From Mycobacterium sp. GA-1285 (lineage in GTDB: Bacteria > Actinomycetota > Actinomycetes > Mycobacteriales > Mycobacteriaceae): a DNA stretch of 64,000 nucleotides. Shown one piece after another: positions 8,583-17,812 of this stretch. Location of the stretch: contig NZ_LQIS01000006.1 in NCBI RefSeq assembly GCF_001499905.1, positions 1-64,000 on the forward strand. The letters are read 5' to 3'. Made by a program: the position numbers and the translations under genes. The first letter of the stretch is position 1. Each line of letters starts with the position of its first letter. Under the pieces are notes generated by a model, which ran no database searches, had not been told where the DNA came from, and saw nothing but the letters and a program-made list of their open reading frames with translations.

Positions 8583-9817
8583 CCTCACCGGACGGCAGGA
8601 TCCGTGTCCCCGCCGACCTCGACGCCGTGACCGCGGTCGGCGAAGAGGACCACTCCGCGGTAGACCCCATGGCGATCGAGCGGATTTGGCAGGCCACTCG
8701 CCATTGGTATCGGGCCGGGATGCATCCCGCGATCCAGATATGCCTACGCCACGACGGCAAGGTCGTGCTGAACCGCGCGATCGGGCACGGATGGGGTAAC
8801 GGTCCCGCCGATCCACCCGACGCCGAAAAGGTCCCCGTCACCACCGAGACACCGTTCTGCGCGTATTCAGCGGCCAAGGCGATCACGTCGACGGTCGTGC
8901 ACATGCTCGTCGAGCGGGGCGTCTTCTCTCTCGACGACCGCGTCTGTGATTACCTGCCCGGCTACACCAGCCACGGCAAGCACCGGACCACGATTCGGCA
9001 CGTGATGACCCACAGCGCGGGCATCCCGATCCACACCGGGCCGCGGCCGGACCTGCGTCGCATGGACGACAGCGAATACACCCGCGAAAAGCTCGGCGAA
9101 CTCAAACCGCTGTATCGGCCCGGCCTCGTGCACATCTACCACGGACTGACCTGGGGTCCATTGATCCGCGAAATCGTCGGCGCCGCGGCTGGACGCAACA
9201 TCCGCGACATCCTGGCGACCGAGATCCTCGAACCGCTGGGTTTCCGGTGGACGAATTACGGCGTTGCCGCACAGGACGTTCCGCGGGTCGCGCCGAGCCA
9301 TGCGACCGGCAAGGAGCTACCCCAGCCCGCCGCCACGGTGTTCCGGTTGGCGGTCGGCGGCTCGCTGTACAGGATCATCCCGTTCTCGAACAGCCCGCAG
9401 TACCTCACTAGTGTGCTGCCGTCGTCGAACACGGTCTCCACGGCGTTCGAGCTGTCACGGTTCGCCGAAATGCTGTGCCGCGGCGGCGAACTCGACGGGG
9501 TGTGGATCATGGCACCGGAGACGCTGCGCGCGGCGACCGCGGAATGCCGACGACTGCGACCCGACGTCGCGGTCGGGTTGGCGCCGCTGCGCTGGGGCAC
9601 CGGGTTCATGCTCGGGTCGAAACGGTTCGGGCCGTTCGGTCGCAACGCGCCTGCGGCGTTCGGGCACACGGGGCTTACCAACATCGCCGTCTGGACCGAT
9701 CCGCAGCGCCGACTCGCTGCGGGGGTGATCAGCAGCGGCAAGCCCGGCCCACATCGCGAGGCCAACCGCTATACGGCCCTGCTGGACACGATCACGTCCG
9801 AGCTGCCGCGAAACTGA
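8579..9817 (+). CDS. beta-lactamase-fold serine hydrolase (esterase family VIII, LipE/LipL-like)
   Basis: The 412-residue protein has the SxxK nucleophile motif of class C beta-lactamases and family VIII esterases (YSAAKAITS; Ser and Lys near residues 99-102), a Tyr motif IYHG near 184 in place of YxN, and a C-terminal strand with FGHTGLTN. There is no signal peptide, so it is probably cytosolic. Mycobacterial relatives (LipE, LipL, LipD) are lipases or esterases rather than drug-hydrolysing enzymes. It overlaps the nitrobindin gene by four bases (ATGA), so the two are co-translated. The substrate is unknown; hydrolysis of an ester is the best inference. Confidence 0.87.
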   Translation: MTSPDGRIRVPADLDAVTAVGEEDHSAVDPMAIERIWQATRHWYRAGMHPAIQICLRHDGKVVLNRAIGHGWGNGPADPPDAEKVPVTTETPFCAYSAAKAITSTVVHMLVERGVFSLDDRVCDYLPGYTSHGKHRTTIRHVMTHSAGIPIHTGPRPDLRRMDDSEYTREKLGELKPLYRPGLVHIYHGLTWGPLIREIVGAAAGRNIRDILATEILEPLGFRWTNYGVAAQDVPRVAPSHATGKELPQPAATVFRLAVGGSLYRIIPFSNSPQYLTSVLPSSNTVSTAFELSRFAEMLCRGGELDGVWIMAPETLRAATAECRRLRPDVAVGLAPLRWGTGFMLGSKRFGPFGRNAPAAFGHTGLTNIAVWTDPQRRLAAGVISSGKPGPHREANRYTALLDTITSELPRN

Positions 9818-9856
9818 GCTTGTGTTCGAGCGATCGCCGAAACCTCGCACATATCT

Positions 9857-10984
9857 TCAGTCTCGCGGCGACGGCTCCGCCCGCACGCCGCGGTAGAAGC
9901 CTCGCCAGACGATCCACGGCATCAGCACACGATCGATCGACCAGCCGGGAAACCGAAACGCCTGCCCTTTCGGCGTGAACACCTCGAGACCGTCCGCCTG
10001 CGGTCCGAGCACCGACCCCCAACGTCGGCTCGCCGGCCGATAGGCGCGCAGAGCTCCGCCGGTGAAGTGGGCGCGGATGTTGTGGGCGAGCAGCCCGTCG
10101 GCGCGGTTGCGGGCCGAACTTCGGAGCGGGTCGGTCGCCGCGACGTCGCCGACCGCGAAGACGCCCGGGGCTCCGGGGACGCGAAGTTCGGGGGTGACGC
10201 GCACGAAACCGTGCTCGTCGAGCAGCTCGGGCGGCAGCCACCGCGTGTTGGGTGAGACGCGGCCGATGGCCCACAGCACCGCGTCGGCCGACGTCGCCGG
10301 CTGCCCGGTGTGCCACTGCACCGGCGCGTCGGTGATCTCGTCGCATGCGAAGCCGTCGGGTAACTCCGCGCGGTGCCCCGCATGCAGTCCGACGCCGAGG
10401 CCGCTCAGTTGACGGCTGATTCGCTGCCATACCCGTGGGTGGTGGTGGACGAGCGCCCGCTCCCCCGGAAAGTAGAGGTCGACGCGTTTGTCGGGCCATG
10501 TCTTGGCCAGGTTGGCCGCGCTGCTGACGGCGGCTGCACCCCCGCCGATGACGACCACCGACCGGGCGGATGCCAGCCGTTGGTGTGCGGCGCGCAATTC
10601 GGTGGTGATCTCCTCGGCCGACTGCAGATGCGGCCGGCGCCAGAATCCGTTGCTGACGCCGGTCGAAATCACCAGCGCGTCATAGGGTTCGGCCACAACG
10701 CCGCCGTCGGCGGTCTCGACGAGCACCTCTTGGGCCGCCGGGTCGAGCCCGACCAGTGTGCCGTGCACGGTGCGGACGCGGTCGAGTCCGCGGAACCGGT
10801 GAAACGGAATCCAGTTGTAACGGGCCCAATCCTGCGGTCTGCTGATGCGCATGCCGAGTTCCTGGCCACTGAGCAGTCCGGGTTTGACGGAGACACCGAC
10901 GACGTCAGCGTGCCGGGCTAACTTGACCGCCGTAAGCACACCGCTGTCGCCGAGGCCCGCGACGACAACCCGAGGACGGTTCAC
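9857..10984 (-). CDS. FAD-dependent NAD(P)H oxidoreductase (NDH-2/AIF-like)
   Basis: The 375-residue protein shows an N-terminal dinucleotide-binding fold with VVVAGLGDSGV (FAD), a second Rossmann motif VVVIGGGAAAVSSA near residue 142 for NAD(P)H, and a C-terminal FAD motif GVFAVGDVAATDP near 280. This order is typical of type II NADH dehydrogenase/AIF-like flavoproteins. It lacks redox-active CxxC disulfides. It uses a GTG start. It follows the tocopherol-cyclase-like gene on the same strand with a 47-base gap, so the two may be co-transcribed. The electron acceptor, perhaps a quinone, cannot be read from sequence. Confidence 0.85.
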   Translation of the reverse strand: MNRPRVVVAGLGDSGVLTAVKLARHADVVGVSVKPGLLSGQELGMRISRPQDWARYNWIPFHRFRGLDRVRTVHGTLVGLDPAAQEVLVETADGGVVAEPYDALVISTGVSNGFWRRPHLQSAEEITTELRAAHQRLASARSVVVIGGGAAAVSSAANLAKTWPDKRVDLYFPGERALVHHHPRVWQRISRQLSGLGVGLHAGHRAELPDGFACDEITDAPVQWHTGQPATSADAVLWAIGRVSPNTRWLPPELLDEHGFVRVTPELRVPGAPGVFAVGDVAATDPLRSSARNRADGLLAHNIRAHFTGGALRAYRPASRRWGSVLGPQADGLEVFTPKGQAFRFPGWSIDRVLMPWIVWRGFYRGVRAEPSPRD

Positions 10985-11001
10985 CGGCCGCCGATCCTGC
11001 C

Positions 11002-11025
11002 GTGTCGCATTCGGTGTCGCATTCG
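11002..11025. repeat. tandem 12-base repeat
   Basis: Two exact copies of GTGTCGCATTCG lie end to end in the gap between the oxidoreductase and tocopherol-cyclase-like genes. They could be slippage or a weak protein-binding repeat. No other structure is seen there. Confidence 0.7.
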
Positions 11026-11031
11026 GTCACC

Positions 11032-12033
11032 CTAGTCACCGGGCAGGCTGCCGACCTCCAGACCCGCGATCTCGGATTCGCCGTCGAAGATCACCCGGCC
11101 GAAATCCTTGACCACGCAGCGCAACCGGCCGCCGAGATGTTCGAAGTCGGTGTCGACGTTGCGCCGCTGGGCCGGCAGCGGGACGGGAAGCACGTGCGGA
11201 TCGAGATGCGTTCCGTCGCCGTCCAATTCGATCTGGTACCGAAGCGATGTCGCCCGCAGACTCCACGTGCCGTCCCCGATGTCCGAACGCACCCAGGCCG
11301 TCGGTGGGGTCAAGCGCAGTACCTTGTTTCCCAGCCGGACCACGACGCCGGCCACGTCCTGTTTGAGCGGCCCGAGCGCGAGCAGTCCACCGGAGAACGC
11401 CACCGACACGTCGGCGTCGCCGAAGTCGTGCGCCTGTCCCCACCACCACCGCTGCGGAAACCCCGCGCCCCAGTTGCGTTCGGTGTAGAGCTTGGCGCCG
11501 TCGAAGTCCCACTGTCCACCGTCGAATTCGACGGTGCCGCTGGCGGATCCGCCGAGCCGGTACGGATGCCAGTACTGGTTGAGGAACGGTACGACGGAGG
11601 CGATGCCGCCACCGGCCAGCGCCTTTGGCCACCGGACCGGGTCATCGAACCGCATGTCGACGCGCACGCCGGGGAGCTCGGCGCGCAGCCGGTCGTATGT
11701 CGCGTGGAACCGTCCGTCGCCCGCGTCAAGCCGGAACGGGTCCGCCCCGGCGCTCGCAGCGTCCAGCGCCGCGCTGTAGACCCGATCGCCCGGGTGCAGT
11801 GCCACCGCGGTCGTCGCCCAGTCGCCGTCCGGGTGCTTGTTGACGCTGAACAACGCCACCACAACGCGACCCGACGCGGCGTCGGTCAGCCGCCAGAACC
11901 AGCCCTCCATCTCCGTGCCGTGCGAGGTCAGCGGGTCGCTGAAGGGCAGATCGGCGCCGGTGCGCCGATAGACACCTGCAAAAGGACCCGCGACGAGCCT
12001 CGTCGCGTCCCTGGTGGTGTCGAGAGCGGTCAT
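11032..12033 (-). CDS. tocopherol cyclase-like protein
   Basis: The 333-residue product contains the motif YTERNWGAGFPQRWWWGQAH (about residues 181-200), characteristic of the tocopherol cyclase family fold (two lipocalin-like halves). Together with FxWRLTD and DWATTAVAL-like segments it aligns with that family rather than with short-chain lipocalins. Mycobacteria do not make tocopherol, so the likely role is binding or cyclising another prenyl quinone or lipid. ATG 12033 was chosen; a longer TTG start would leave almost no gap to the upstream gene. The gene lies between a glutamine cyclotransferase gene and an NDH-2-like flavoprotein on the same strand. Confidence 0.78.
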   Translation of the reverse strand: MTALDTTRDATRLVAGPFAGVYRRTGADLPFSDPLTSHGTEMEGWFWRLTDAASGRVVVALFSVNKHPDGDWATTAVALHPGDRVYSAALDAASAGADPFRLDAGDGRFHATYDRLRAELPGVRVDMRFDDPVRWPKALAGGGIASVVPFLNQYWHPYRLGGSASGTVEFDGGQWDFDGAKLYTERNWGAGFPQRWWWGQAHDFGDADVSVAFSGGLLALGPLKQDVAGVVVRLGNKVLRLTPPTAWVRSDIGDGTWSLRATSLRYQIELDGDGTHLDPHVLPVPLPAQRRNVDTDFEHLGGRLRCVVKDFGRVIFDGESEIAGLEVGSLPGD

Positions 12034-12070
12034 GACCGCTACGTTGACGGTTCGGCCGCGGCGCAAACCC

Positions 12071-12877
12071 TCAGTTCGGCGGGTCGAGCCGAACCCGGTA
12101 CATGGACGGCCAGAACTTGCCGGTCAGCAGGTACTCATCGCCGCCGAGGTGCGCGATGCCGTTGAGCACCTTCTCGGAGTCCTCGCCTTGCCCGGGCCAC
12201 AGCCCGGCGGCGTCGACGACGGTGTTGACCCCGCCCGTCGCCGGATCGATGCGCACGATGTCGTCGGAGTGCCAGACGTTGGCCCACACCTGTCCGTCGA
12301 CGCACTCCAACTCGTTGAGATTGCGCAGCGGCTGGCCGTCGCGGGTGACGGCCACGGAGCCGGTCTCGGCGAACGTCGCCGGATCGTGGAATCGCAGCCG
12401 ATCGGTACCGTCGCTGCGGACGAGCCGGCCACCGTCAAGGCACAGACCCCAGCCCTCCCCGTCCACCGGTGCTTCCCGCACGGGGGTCAGGGTGACCTTG
12501 TCCCATTCGACCGCCACCCCGTCCCGCCACGTCAGCTCCCAGATGCGGTCGCCGACGACGGTGATGCCCTCGCCGTAGTAGTCGTTCGGGGCAGGCGACG
12601 CGCGGCGCACCGCACCAGTGGCCGGGTCGAGCTCGCGCACCTGCGATTTGCCCGCGATGCCGGTGCCTTCGTACAGGGCCGGCCCGCTGAGCTCGAGCCC
12701 CTGCGTCCACGCCGTGACGTCGTGGGGAATCTCCCCCAAGACAACAGGTTTGATCACCATAACGGGCCCCGTCGGTGCGGGTGTGTCGCTCTGCGCGGTC
12801 GGTGACTGGCCGCCGCACGACACCGTCGCAACCGCGAGCAGGACGACGGCCGCGCGACGTATTACCGAGACAGACAT
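12071..12877 (-). CDS. glutaminyl-peptide cyclotransferase-like lipoprotein
   Basis: The 268-residue protein starts with a lipoprotein signal (hydrophobic residues 8-19, lipobox VSC-GG with Cys near 21). A five-bladed beta-propeller then carries the plant/bacterial glutaminyl cyclase features TQGLEL, YEGTG, NLNELE and NGIA near the expected places. Enzymes of this class convert N-terminal Gln of exported peptides to pyroglutamate. The ATG at 12877 begins just ahead of the signal peptide; a longer frame upstream is a shadow of the sigma factor gene. It lies 56 bases downstream of that gene on the same strand and 37 bases before the tocopherol-cyclase-like gene. Confidence 0.85.
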   Translation of the reverse strand: MSVSVIRRAAVVLLAVATVSCGGQSPTAQSDTPAPTGPVMVIKPVVLGEIPHDVTAWTQGLELSGPALYEGTGIAGKSQVRELDPATGAVRRASPAPNDYYGEGITVVGDRIWELTWRDGVAVEWDKVTLTPVREAPVDGEGWGLCLDGGRLVRSDGTDRLRFHDPATFAETGSVAVTRDGQPLRNLNELECVDGQVWANVWHSDDIVRIDPATGGVNTVVDAAGLWPGQGEDSEKVLNGIAHLGGDEYLLTGKFWPSMYRVRLDPPN

Positions 12878-12933
12878 GCGCTCATGCCTACCCGATGGGC
12901 GGGCATCGTGCGCGGATCGGGCGAAACTGTGTG

Positions 12934-13734
12934 CTACTCGCTCAGGCCGGCGCGCAACGTGGCAAGGCTGCGGGTCAGCAGCCGCGACACGTGCATCTGG
13001 GAGATCCCCAACCGCTGGGCGATCTGCGTCTGTGTCTGCGAGCCGAAGAACCGCATGGTGAGGATCTCGCGCTCCCGGGTCGGCAGCTTCGCCACCAGCG
13101 GGCGCAGCGCCTCCCGATATTCGACGGCCTTGATTCCGCTGTCGTCGCCGCCGATCCCGTCCAGCAGCGACGGTCCGGCGTCGGATTCGCTGGCGGCCGG
13201 GGCGTCCAGGGACCGGGTTCGGTAGCACTGCGCGGCAATCAGCGACTGGACGACCTCGTCGCGGTCCATGCCCAGCTCACCGGCGAGTTCGGACGGCGTG
13301 GGCGCGCGGCCCAAGCGCTGGCTGAGGTCGGCACTCGCCGTCGAGACCTGCGCCCGGGACTCCTTCAACCGGCGCGGCACGTGCATCGCCCATCCGCTGT
13401 CGCGGAAGTAGCGCTTCACCTCACCCATGATCGTCGGCACGGCGAAGGCCAGGAAGTCGTGGCCCGACGTCGGGTCGAACCGCTCGACGGCGTTGAGCAA
13501 CCCGACGCGGGCGGTCTGCACGAGATCGTCGCGCGACTCGCCCCTGCCGCCGTAGCGGCGCGCGATGTGCTCGGCCAGCGGCAGGCATCGGCGAATGATG
13601 CGCTCACGCAGTCGATCGCGTTCTATCGACCCGGCGGGGAGGTCGGCGAGTCGGCGCAGCAGACCGGGCACGTCGCCGTAGTTCGAATCGCCGGGTTCGC
13701 CTTCGGCTGCGGCTCGTTCGAGTGTCGCGGTCAT
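12934..13734 (-). CDS. SigF/SigB-family RNA polymerase sigma factor
   Basis: The 266-residue sigma factor has region 2 (AEHIARRYGGRGESRDDLVQ, then VGLLNAVERFDPTSGHDFLAF), region 3 (MHVPRRLKE, then RLGRAPTPSELAGELG) and region 4 with a helix-turn-helix (QTQTQIAQRLGISQMHVSRL). This is the stress/sporulation-type group 3 sigma factor related to mycobacterial SigF, not the short ECF type. A strong ribosome-binding site (GGGAGGAGG) precedes ATG 13734. No anti-sigma factor of the RsbW/UsfX type is adjacent, unlike the classic sigF locus, so this is more likely a paralogue. Three envelope or redox genes follow on the same strand and could be co-transcribed. Confidence 0.9.
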   Translation of the reverse strand: MTATLERAAAEGEPGDSNYGDVPGLLRRLADLPAGSIERDRLRERIIRRCLPLAEHIARRYGGRGESRDDLVQTARVGLLNAVERFDPTSGHDFLAFAVPTIMGEVKRYFRDSGWAMHVPRRLKESRAQVSTASADLSQRLGRAPTPSELAGELGMDRDEVVQSLIAAQCYRTRSLDAPAASESDAGPSLLDGIGGDDSGIKAVEYREALRPLVAKLPTREREILTMRFFGSQTQTQIAQRLGISQMHVSRLLTRSLATLRAGLSE

Positions 13735-13859
13735 GGGCCTCCTCCCATGCGGCAGGTCTTACCCGTATCGGGCGCCGGTGTATGCCCGCTTGACTGCCGA
13801 ATCGCCGAAGTCTTCGCGGATCGGACGGCACCGCCCGCGCGTTCTTCGCTATGTGGCTG

Positions 13860-16800
13860 TCAGCCGGTCAGGACTGCGTCGATCGCGCGGTAGATGCGCT
13901 GTTCGCTGACCGGACGCGCAGTGCCCAACTGCTGCGCCCACAGGCTGACGCGGAGCTCCTCGATCTGCCGGCCGATGTCGCGGATGTCGTCGCCGGCAGC
14001 GCGCGCCGGCGACAACGCATCAACCAGTTCGTCGTAGGCGTCCTCCACAGCGTGTACGCGGTCCATTCGCTCGCGGTCGGCCACCGGCCCGTGTGGTAGC
14101 CGCTCCAGGCGCCTGCCGATGGCCAGCAGGTAGCGGCTCAGATCGGTCAGGTGTGCGGCGCCGGTGGCCGCGACGAAGCCACGCGGCAACAACCGGTCCA
14201 GCTGTGCGCGGATGTCGGCGATGGCGTCGGCCTGCGCGCCCGTCGGCGCCGACGGTAACGCCACCTCGACGTCGTGCGCCGCCGCGAGCACCTTCTCGAC
14301 CCGCGTGACGATTTCGGCGGTCGTGGCCACCAGGTCGGCGGCGACGCGGTCGCGCAGAGCGGTGAACTCCGCGCGGGTCCACACCGGCGCGGGTGTGAGC
14401 ATATCGGTGGCGGCGTCAGCGCAGTCCTCGAGCAGCGCCTGCAGAGAGCCGTCGGGATTGGCGCCGAGGACGAGCTTGGTGCGCGGCTGTATCTGCCGCT
14501 CAACGGCTTTCACGGGCGAAGGCACCGCGAGGCGTAACAACCTGCGGGTGCCGGGCCCCATCGACGCCTGTTGTTCGGCCGCCGTCGGGAACACATGCAG
14601 GTCGACGGCGTCGCCCGCATCAACCAGCGCTGGATATCCGCGCACGGTGTGCCCGCCGACGGTGCGCTCGACGGTCCGCGGCAGTTCGTCGAGATCGTCG
14701 GGCCACGTACGCATTCCGCTACGATCCAGGCCGCCGGCGACCGCCGCGGCGACCGCTCGCCGGACCGGGGCGGCGAGGTCACGCTGCAGCGCGTCGAGGT
14801 CCTTACCGCGTGCCAGTTCGGTGCCGTCGGCGCCCTCGACCGCGAAGGTGACGCGCAGATGCGACGGCAGCTTGTCGAGGTCGAACGCGTCGATCGGCAC
14901 CAGTACGCCGGTGCGGCGGTGCAGTTCGCGCTGCACGGCCTCGAGCAGCGGTTCGGCGCCGGGCGTGATCGCGGCCAGCACCGCACGCGCGGTGTCCGGT
15001 GCTGGAACGAAGTTGCGACGCAGTCCTTTTGGGAGCGATCGGATCAGCGCGGTGACCAGCTCCTCACGCAAGGCCGGTACCTGCCAAGCGAATTCGTCGC
15101 TGCCGAGCCGGGCCAGCACCTCGACGGGCACGTGCACCGTCACACCGTCGTCCTCGGCGCCCGGCTCGAAGCGGTAGCTCAACGGCAGCGCCAGGTCGCC
15201 GGCCTGCCACGCATCGGGCTGTCCGTCGGCCGCGTCGTCGGTGCGCAGCAGGTCGTCGCGGGTGAACGTGAGCAGCTCGGGCGTGACGTGGCGCTGCTTC
15301 TTCCACCACGCGTCGAAGTGCCGCGCGGACACGACGTCCGCCGGAATCCTGGCGTCGTAGAACGCGAAGATCTCGTCGTCGCCGACGAGCAGGTCGCGCC
15401 GGCGAGCCTTCTCCTCCAGTTCCTCGAGTTCCTCGCGTAGCCGGGCGTTGTCGCGGAAGAAGTGGTGCCGCGTCTGCCAATCCCCCTCGACCAACGCATG
15501 CCGGATGAACAACTCGCGCGCCAGGTCCGGTTCGATCTGTGAGTAGCCGACACGGCGGCGAGCAACCAGCGGCAGTCCATAGAGCGTCACCCGCTCGTAG
15601 GCCATCACGGCACCACGTCGCGCATCCCAGTGCGGTTCGCTGTAGGTGCGCTGCACCAGCTCCCCCGCGATGCGCTCGACCATTTCGGGTTGGATGCGGG
15701 CCCCGATGCGGCCGAACAGCCTGCTGGTCTCGACCAGATCAGCGACGACGATCCACCGCGGCGGACGTTTCGTCAGCACCGAACCGGGCGCCAGGACGAA
15801 CTTGGAGTTGCGAGCGCCCTGATACTCGCGGCCGTCGCCGTCGCACAGCCCGATATGCGACAGCAAGCCGGCCACGAGCGCGGCGTGCACGCTTTCCGGG
15901 TCGGCGGGCTCGGTGTCGTCGGACTCCTTGATCCCCAGGTCCTTGGCGATGCTGCGCAGTTGCCCGGTGAGGTCCTGCCACTCCCGGATCCGCAGATAGT
16001 GCAGGAACTCGTCACGGCACATCCGGCGAAAGGCGTTGCCCGACAGGTCTTTGCGCTGTTCGCCGAGGTAGCGCCAGAGGTTGAGGTATGACACGAAGTC
16101 CGAATGCTCGTCGGCGAACCGGGCGTGCTTCTGCCGCGCGGCCGCCTCGCGGTCGGCGGGCCGTTCGCGCGGGTCGGGGATCGACAGCGCCGCGGCCAAC
16201 ACCAGGATCTCGCGCACGCAACCCTCGGTGTCGGCCTGCAGGATCATGCGGCCCAGCCGCGGGTCGACGGGAAGCTGCGCGAGCCTGCGGCCGACATCGG
16301 TGATCGCGCCGCGCAAGTTCCATTCGCCGCCTGCGGCGGCGGCATCGAACGCACCCAGTTCCTGCAACAGCTGGACACCGTCGCGGACGCTGCGCCGGTC
16401 CGGCGGGTCGAGGAAGGGAAAGGTCTCGATCTCACCGAGATTCAGCGCCGCCATTTGCAGGATCACCGCCGCGAGGTTGGTCCGCAGGATCTCGGGGTCG
16501 GTGTAGCGCGGCCGCGCCGCGAAGTCCTCTTCGGAGTAGAGGCGGATACAGACCCCCGGCGCGGTGCGCCCCGAACGCCCGGCCCGCTGCGCGGCCGACG
16601 CCTGGGAGATCGGCTCGATCGGCAACCGCTGCACCTTGGTTCTGCGGCTGTAACGGGAGATGCGTGCGGTGCCCGGGTCGACGACGTAGCGGATGCCGGG
16701 AACCGTGAGCGACGTCTCGGCTACGTTCGTCGCGAGCACGACCCGGCGGCCGGCGTGGGTGGGCGCGAACACCCGTTGCTGCTCGGCCGTCGGCAGGCGC

Positions 16801-17789
16801 GCGTACAACGGAAGCACCTCGGTGTTCTTCAATCCGCGCAAAGCCTCTGCGGTGTCACGGATTTCGCGTTCACCGGACAGGAACACCAGCACGTCGCCCG
16901 GCGGCTCGCTCTCCAACTCGGCGATGGCGTCGACGATCGCCTCGGTCTGGTCGCGCGTCTGCGTACGAACCACCTCGTGGTCGGGATCATCGGGGTCATC
17001 GGTCTCGTTGGCGGGAACTATGAGTTCCAAAGGGCGATAACGTATTTCGACGGGATACGTGCGGCCCGACACCTCGACGATCGGTGCGCCTGCGAAGTGC
17101 TCAGCGAACCGCTCCGGTTCGATCGTCGCGGACGTGACGATCACCTTGAGGTCCGGTCGCCGGGGCAGCAGTTCACGCAGATACCCGAGGAGGAAGTCGA
17201 TGTTGAGGCTGCGCTCGTGGGCCTCGTCGAGGATCAGTGTGTCGTAGCGCAACAGCCTGCGGTCACGCTGGATTTCGGCGAGCAGGATGCCGTCGGTCAT
17301 CAGCTTCACCAGGGTGCGGTCACTGGCCTGGTCGGTGAAGCGCACCGTGTAGCCGATCGTGTCGCCGAGCGGGCTGCCCACTTCGTCGGCGATGCGCTGG
17401 GCGACGGTGCGAGCGGCCAGGCGTCGCGGCTGGGTGTGCCCGATCGTGCCGCGCACACCGCGGCCGAGCTCGAGGCAGATCTTCGGCAACTGGGTCGTCT
17501 TCCCGGAACCGGTTTCGCCGGCGACGATCACCACCTGGTGTTTGGTGATCGCCTTGGCGATCTCGTGGCGGCGCTCACTGACCGGCAGGTCGGGGTAAGT
17601 GATGGTGGGCACCGCGGCCGCTCGGGTCGCGACGAGCCCCTCGGCCGCAGCGATCTGCTCGGCGAGTGTTGCCAGCTTGTCCGGAGGAGCGCCGCGCAGC
17701 TGGCGCAGGCGCCTGCCGAACCGGGCCGCGTCGCGAATCGTCAACCCGTCGAGGCGCTTGCGCAGCTCAGCGACAGACGGGCCGGACAC
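13860..17789 (-). CDS. hrpA: ATP-dependent RNA helicase HrpA (DEAH box)
   Basis: The 1309-residue protein matches the length of bacterial HrpA. Walker A is GETGSGKTTQLPKI (about residues 90-103) and the DEAH box lies in LILDEAHERSLNIDFLLGYL. Motif III SAT, motif V (ATNVAETSLTVPGI) and motif VI (QRAGRSGRTAPG) follow, then the ratchet, OB-fold and large C-terminal DUF3418 regions. HrpA-type helicases act on mRNA and resolve stalled ribosomes in other bacteria. The GTG at 17789 (VSGPSVAELRKRL) was chosen; the longer frame overlaps the upstream MetF-like gene, whose stop is only 23 bases away, so the two are probably one transcript. Confidence 0.94.
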   Translation of the reverse strand: MSGPSVAELRKRLDGLTIRDAARFGRRLRQLRGAPPDKLATLAEQIAAAEGLVATRAAAVPTITYPDLPVSERRHEIAKAITKHQVVIVAGETGSGKTTQLPKICLELGRGVRGTIGHTQPRRLAARTVAQRIADEVGSPLGDTIGYTVRFTDQASDRTLVKLMTDGILLAEIQRDRRLLRYDTLILDEAHERSLNIDFLLGYLRELLPRRPDLKVIVTSATIEPERFAEHFAGAPIVEVSGRTYPVEIRYRPLELIVPANETDDPDDPDHEVVRTQTRDQTEAIVDAIAELESEPPGDVLVFLSGEREIRDTAEALRGLKNTEVLPLYARLPTAEQQRVFAPTHAGRRVVLATNVAETSLTVPGIRYVVDPGTARISRYSRRTKVQRLPIEPISQASAAQRAGRSGRTAPGVCIRLYSEEDFAARPRYTDPEILRTNLAAVILQMAALNLGEIETFPFLDPPDRRSVRDGVQLLQELGAFDAAAAGGEWNLRGAITDVGRRLAQLPVDPRLGRMILQADTEGCVREILVLAAALSIPDPRERPADREAAARQKHARFADEHSDFVSYLNLWRYLGEQRKDLSGNAFRRMCRDEFLHYLRIREWQDLTGQLRSIAKDLGIKESDDTEPADPESVHAALVAGLLSHIGLCDGDGREYQGARNSKFVLAPGSVLTKRPPRWIVVADLVETSRLFGRIGARIQPEMVERIAGELVQRTYSEPHWDARRGAVMAYERVTLYGLPLVARRRVGYSQIEPDLARELFIRHALVEGDWQTRHHFFRDNARLREELEELEEKARRRDLLVGDDEIFAFYDARIPADVVSARHFDAWWKKQRHVTPELLTFTRDDLLRTDDAADGQPDAWQAGDLALPLSYRFEPGAEDDGVTVHVPVEVLARLGSDEFAWQVPALREELVTALIRSLPKGLRRNFVPAPDTARAVLAAITPGAEPLLEAVQRELHRRTGVLVPIDAFDLDKLPSHLRVTFAVEGADGTELARGKDLDALQRDLAAPVRRAVAAAVAGGLDRSGMRTWPDDLDELPRTVERTVGGHTVRGYPALVDAGDAVDLHVFPTAAEQQASMGPGTRRLLRLAVPSPVKAVERQIQPRTKLVLGANPDGSLQALLEDCADAATDMLTPAPVWTRAEFTALRDRVAADLVATTAEIVTRVEKVLAAAHDVEVALPSAPTGAQADAIADIRAQLDRLLPRGFVAATGAAHLTDLSRYLLAIGRRLERLPHGPVADRERMDRVHAVEDAYDELVDALSPARAAGDDIRDIGRQIEELRVSLWAQQLGTARPVSEQRIYRAIDAVLTG

Positions 17790-17812
17790 TGTGGCCAGGA
17801 TAGGCGTCGCCG

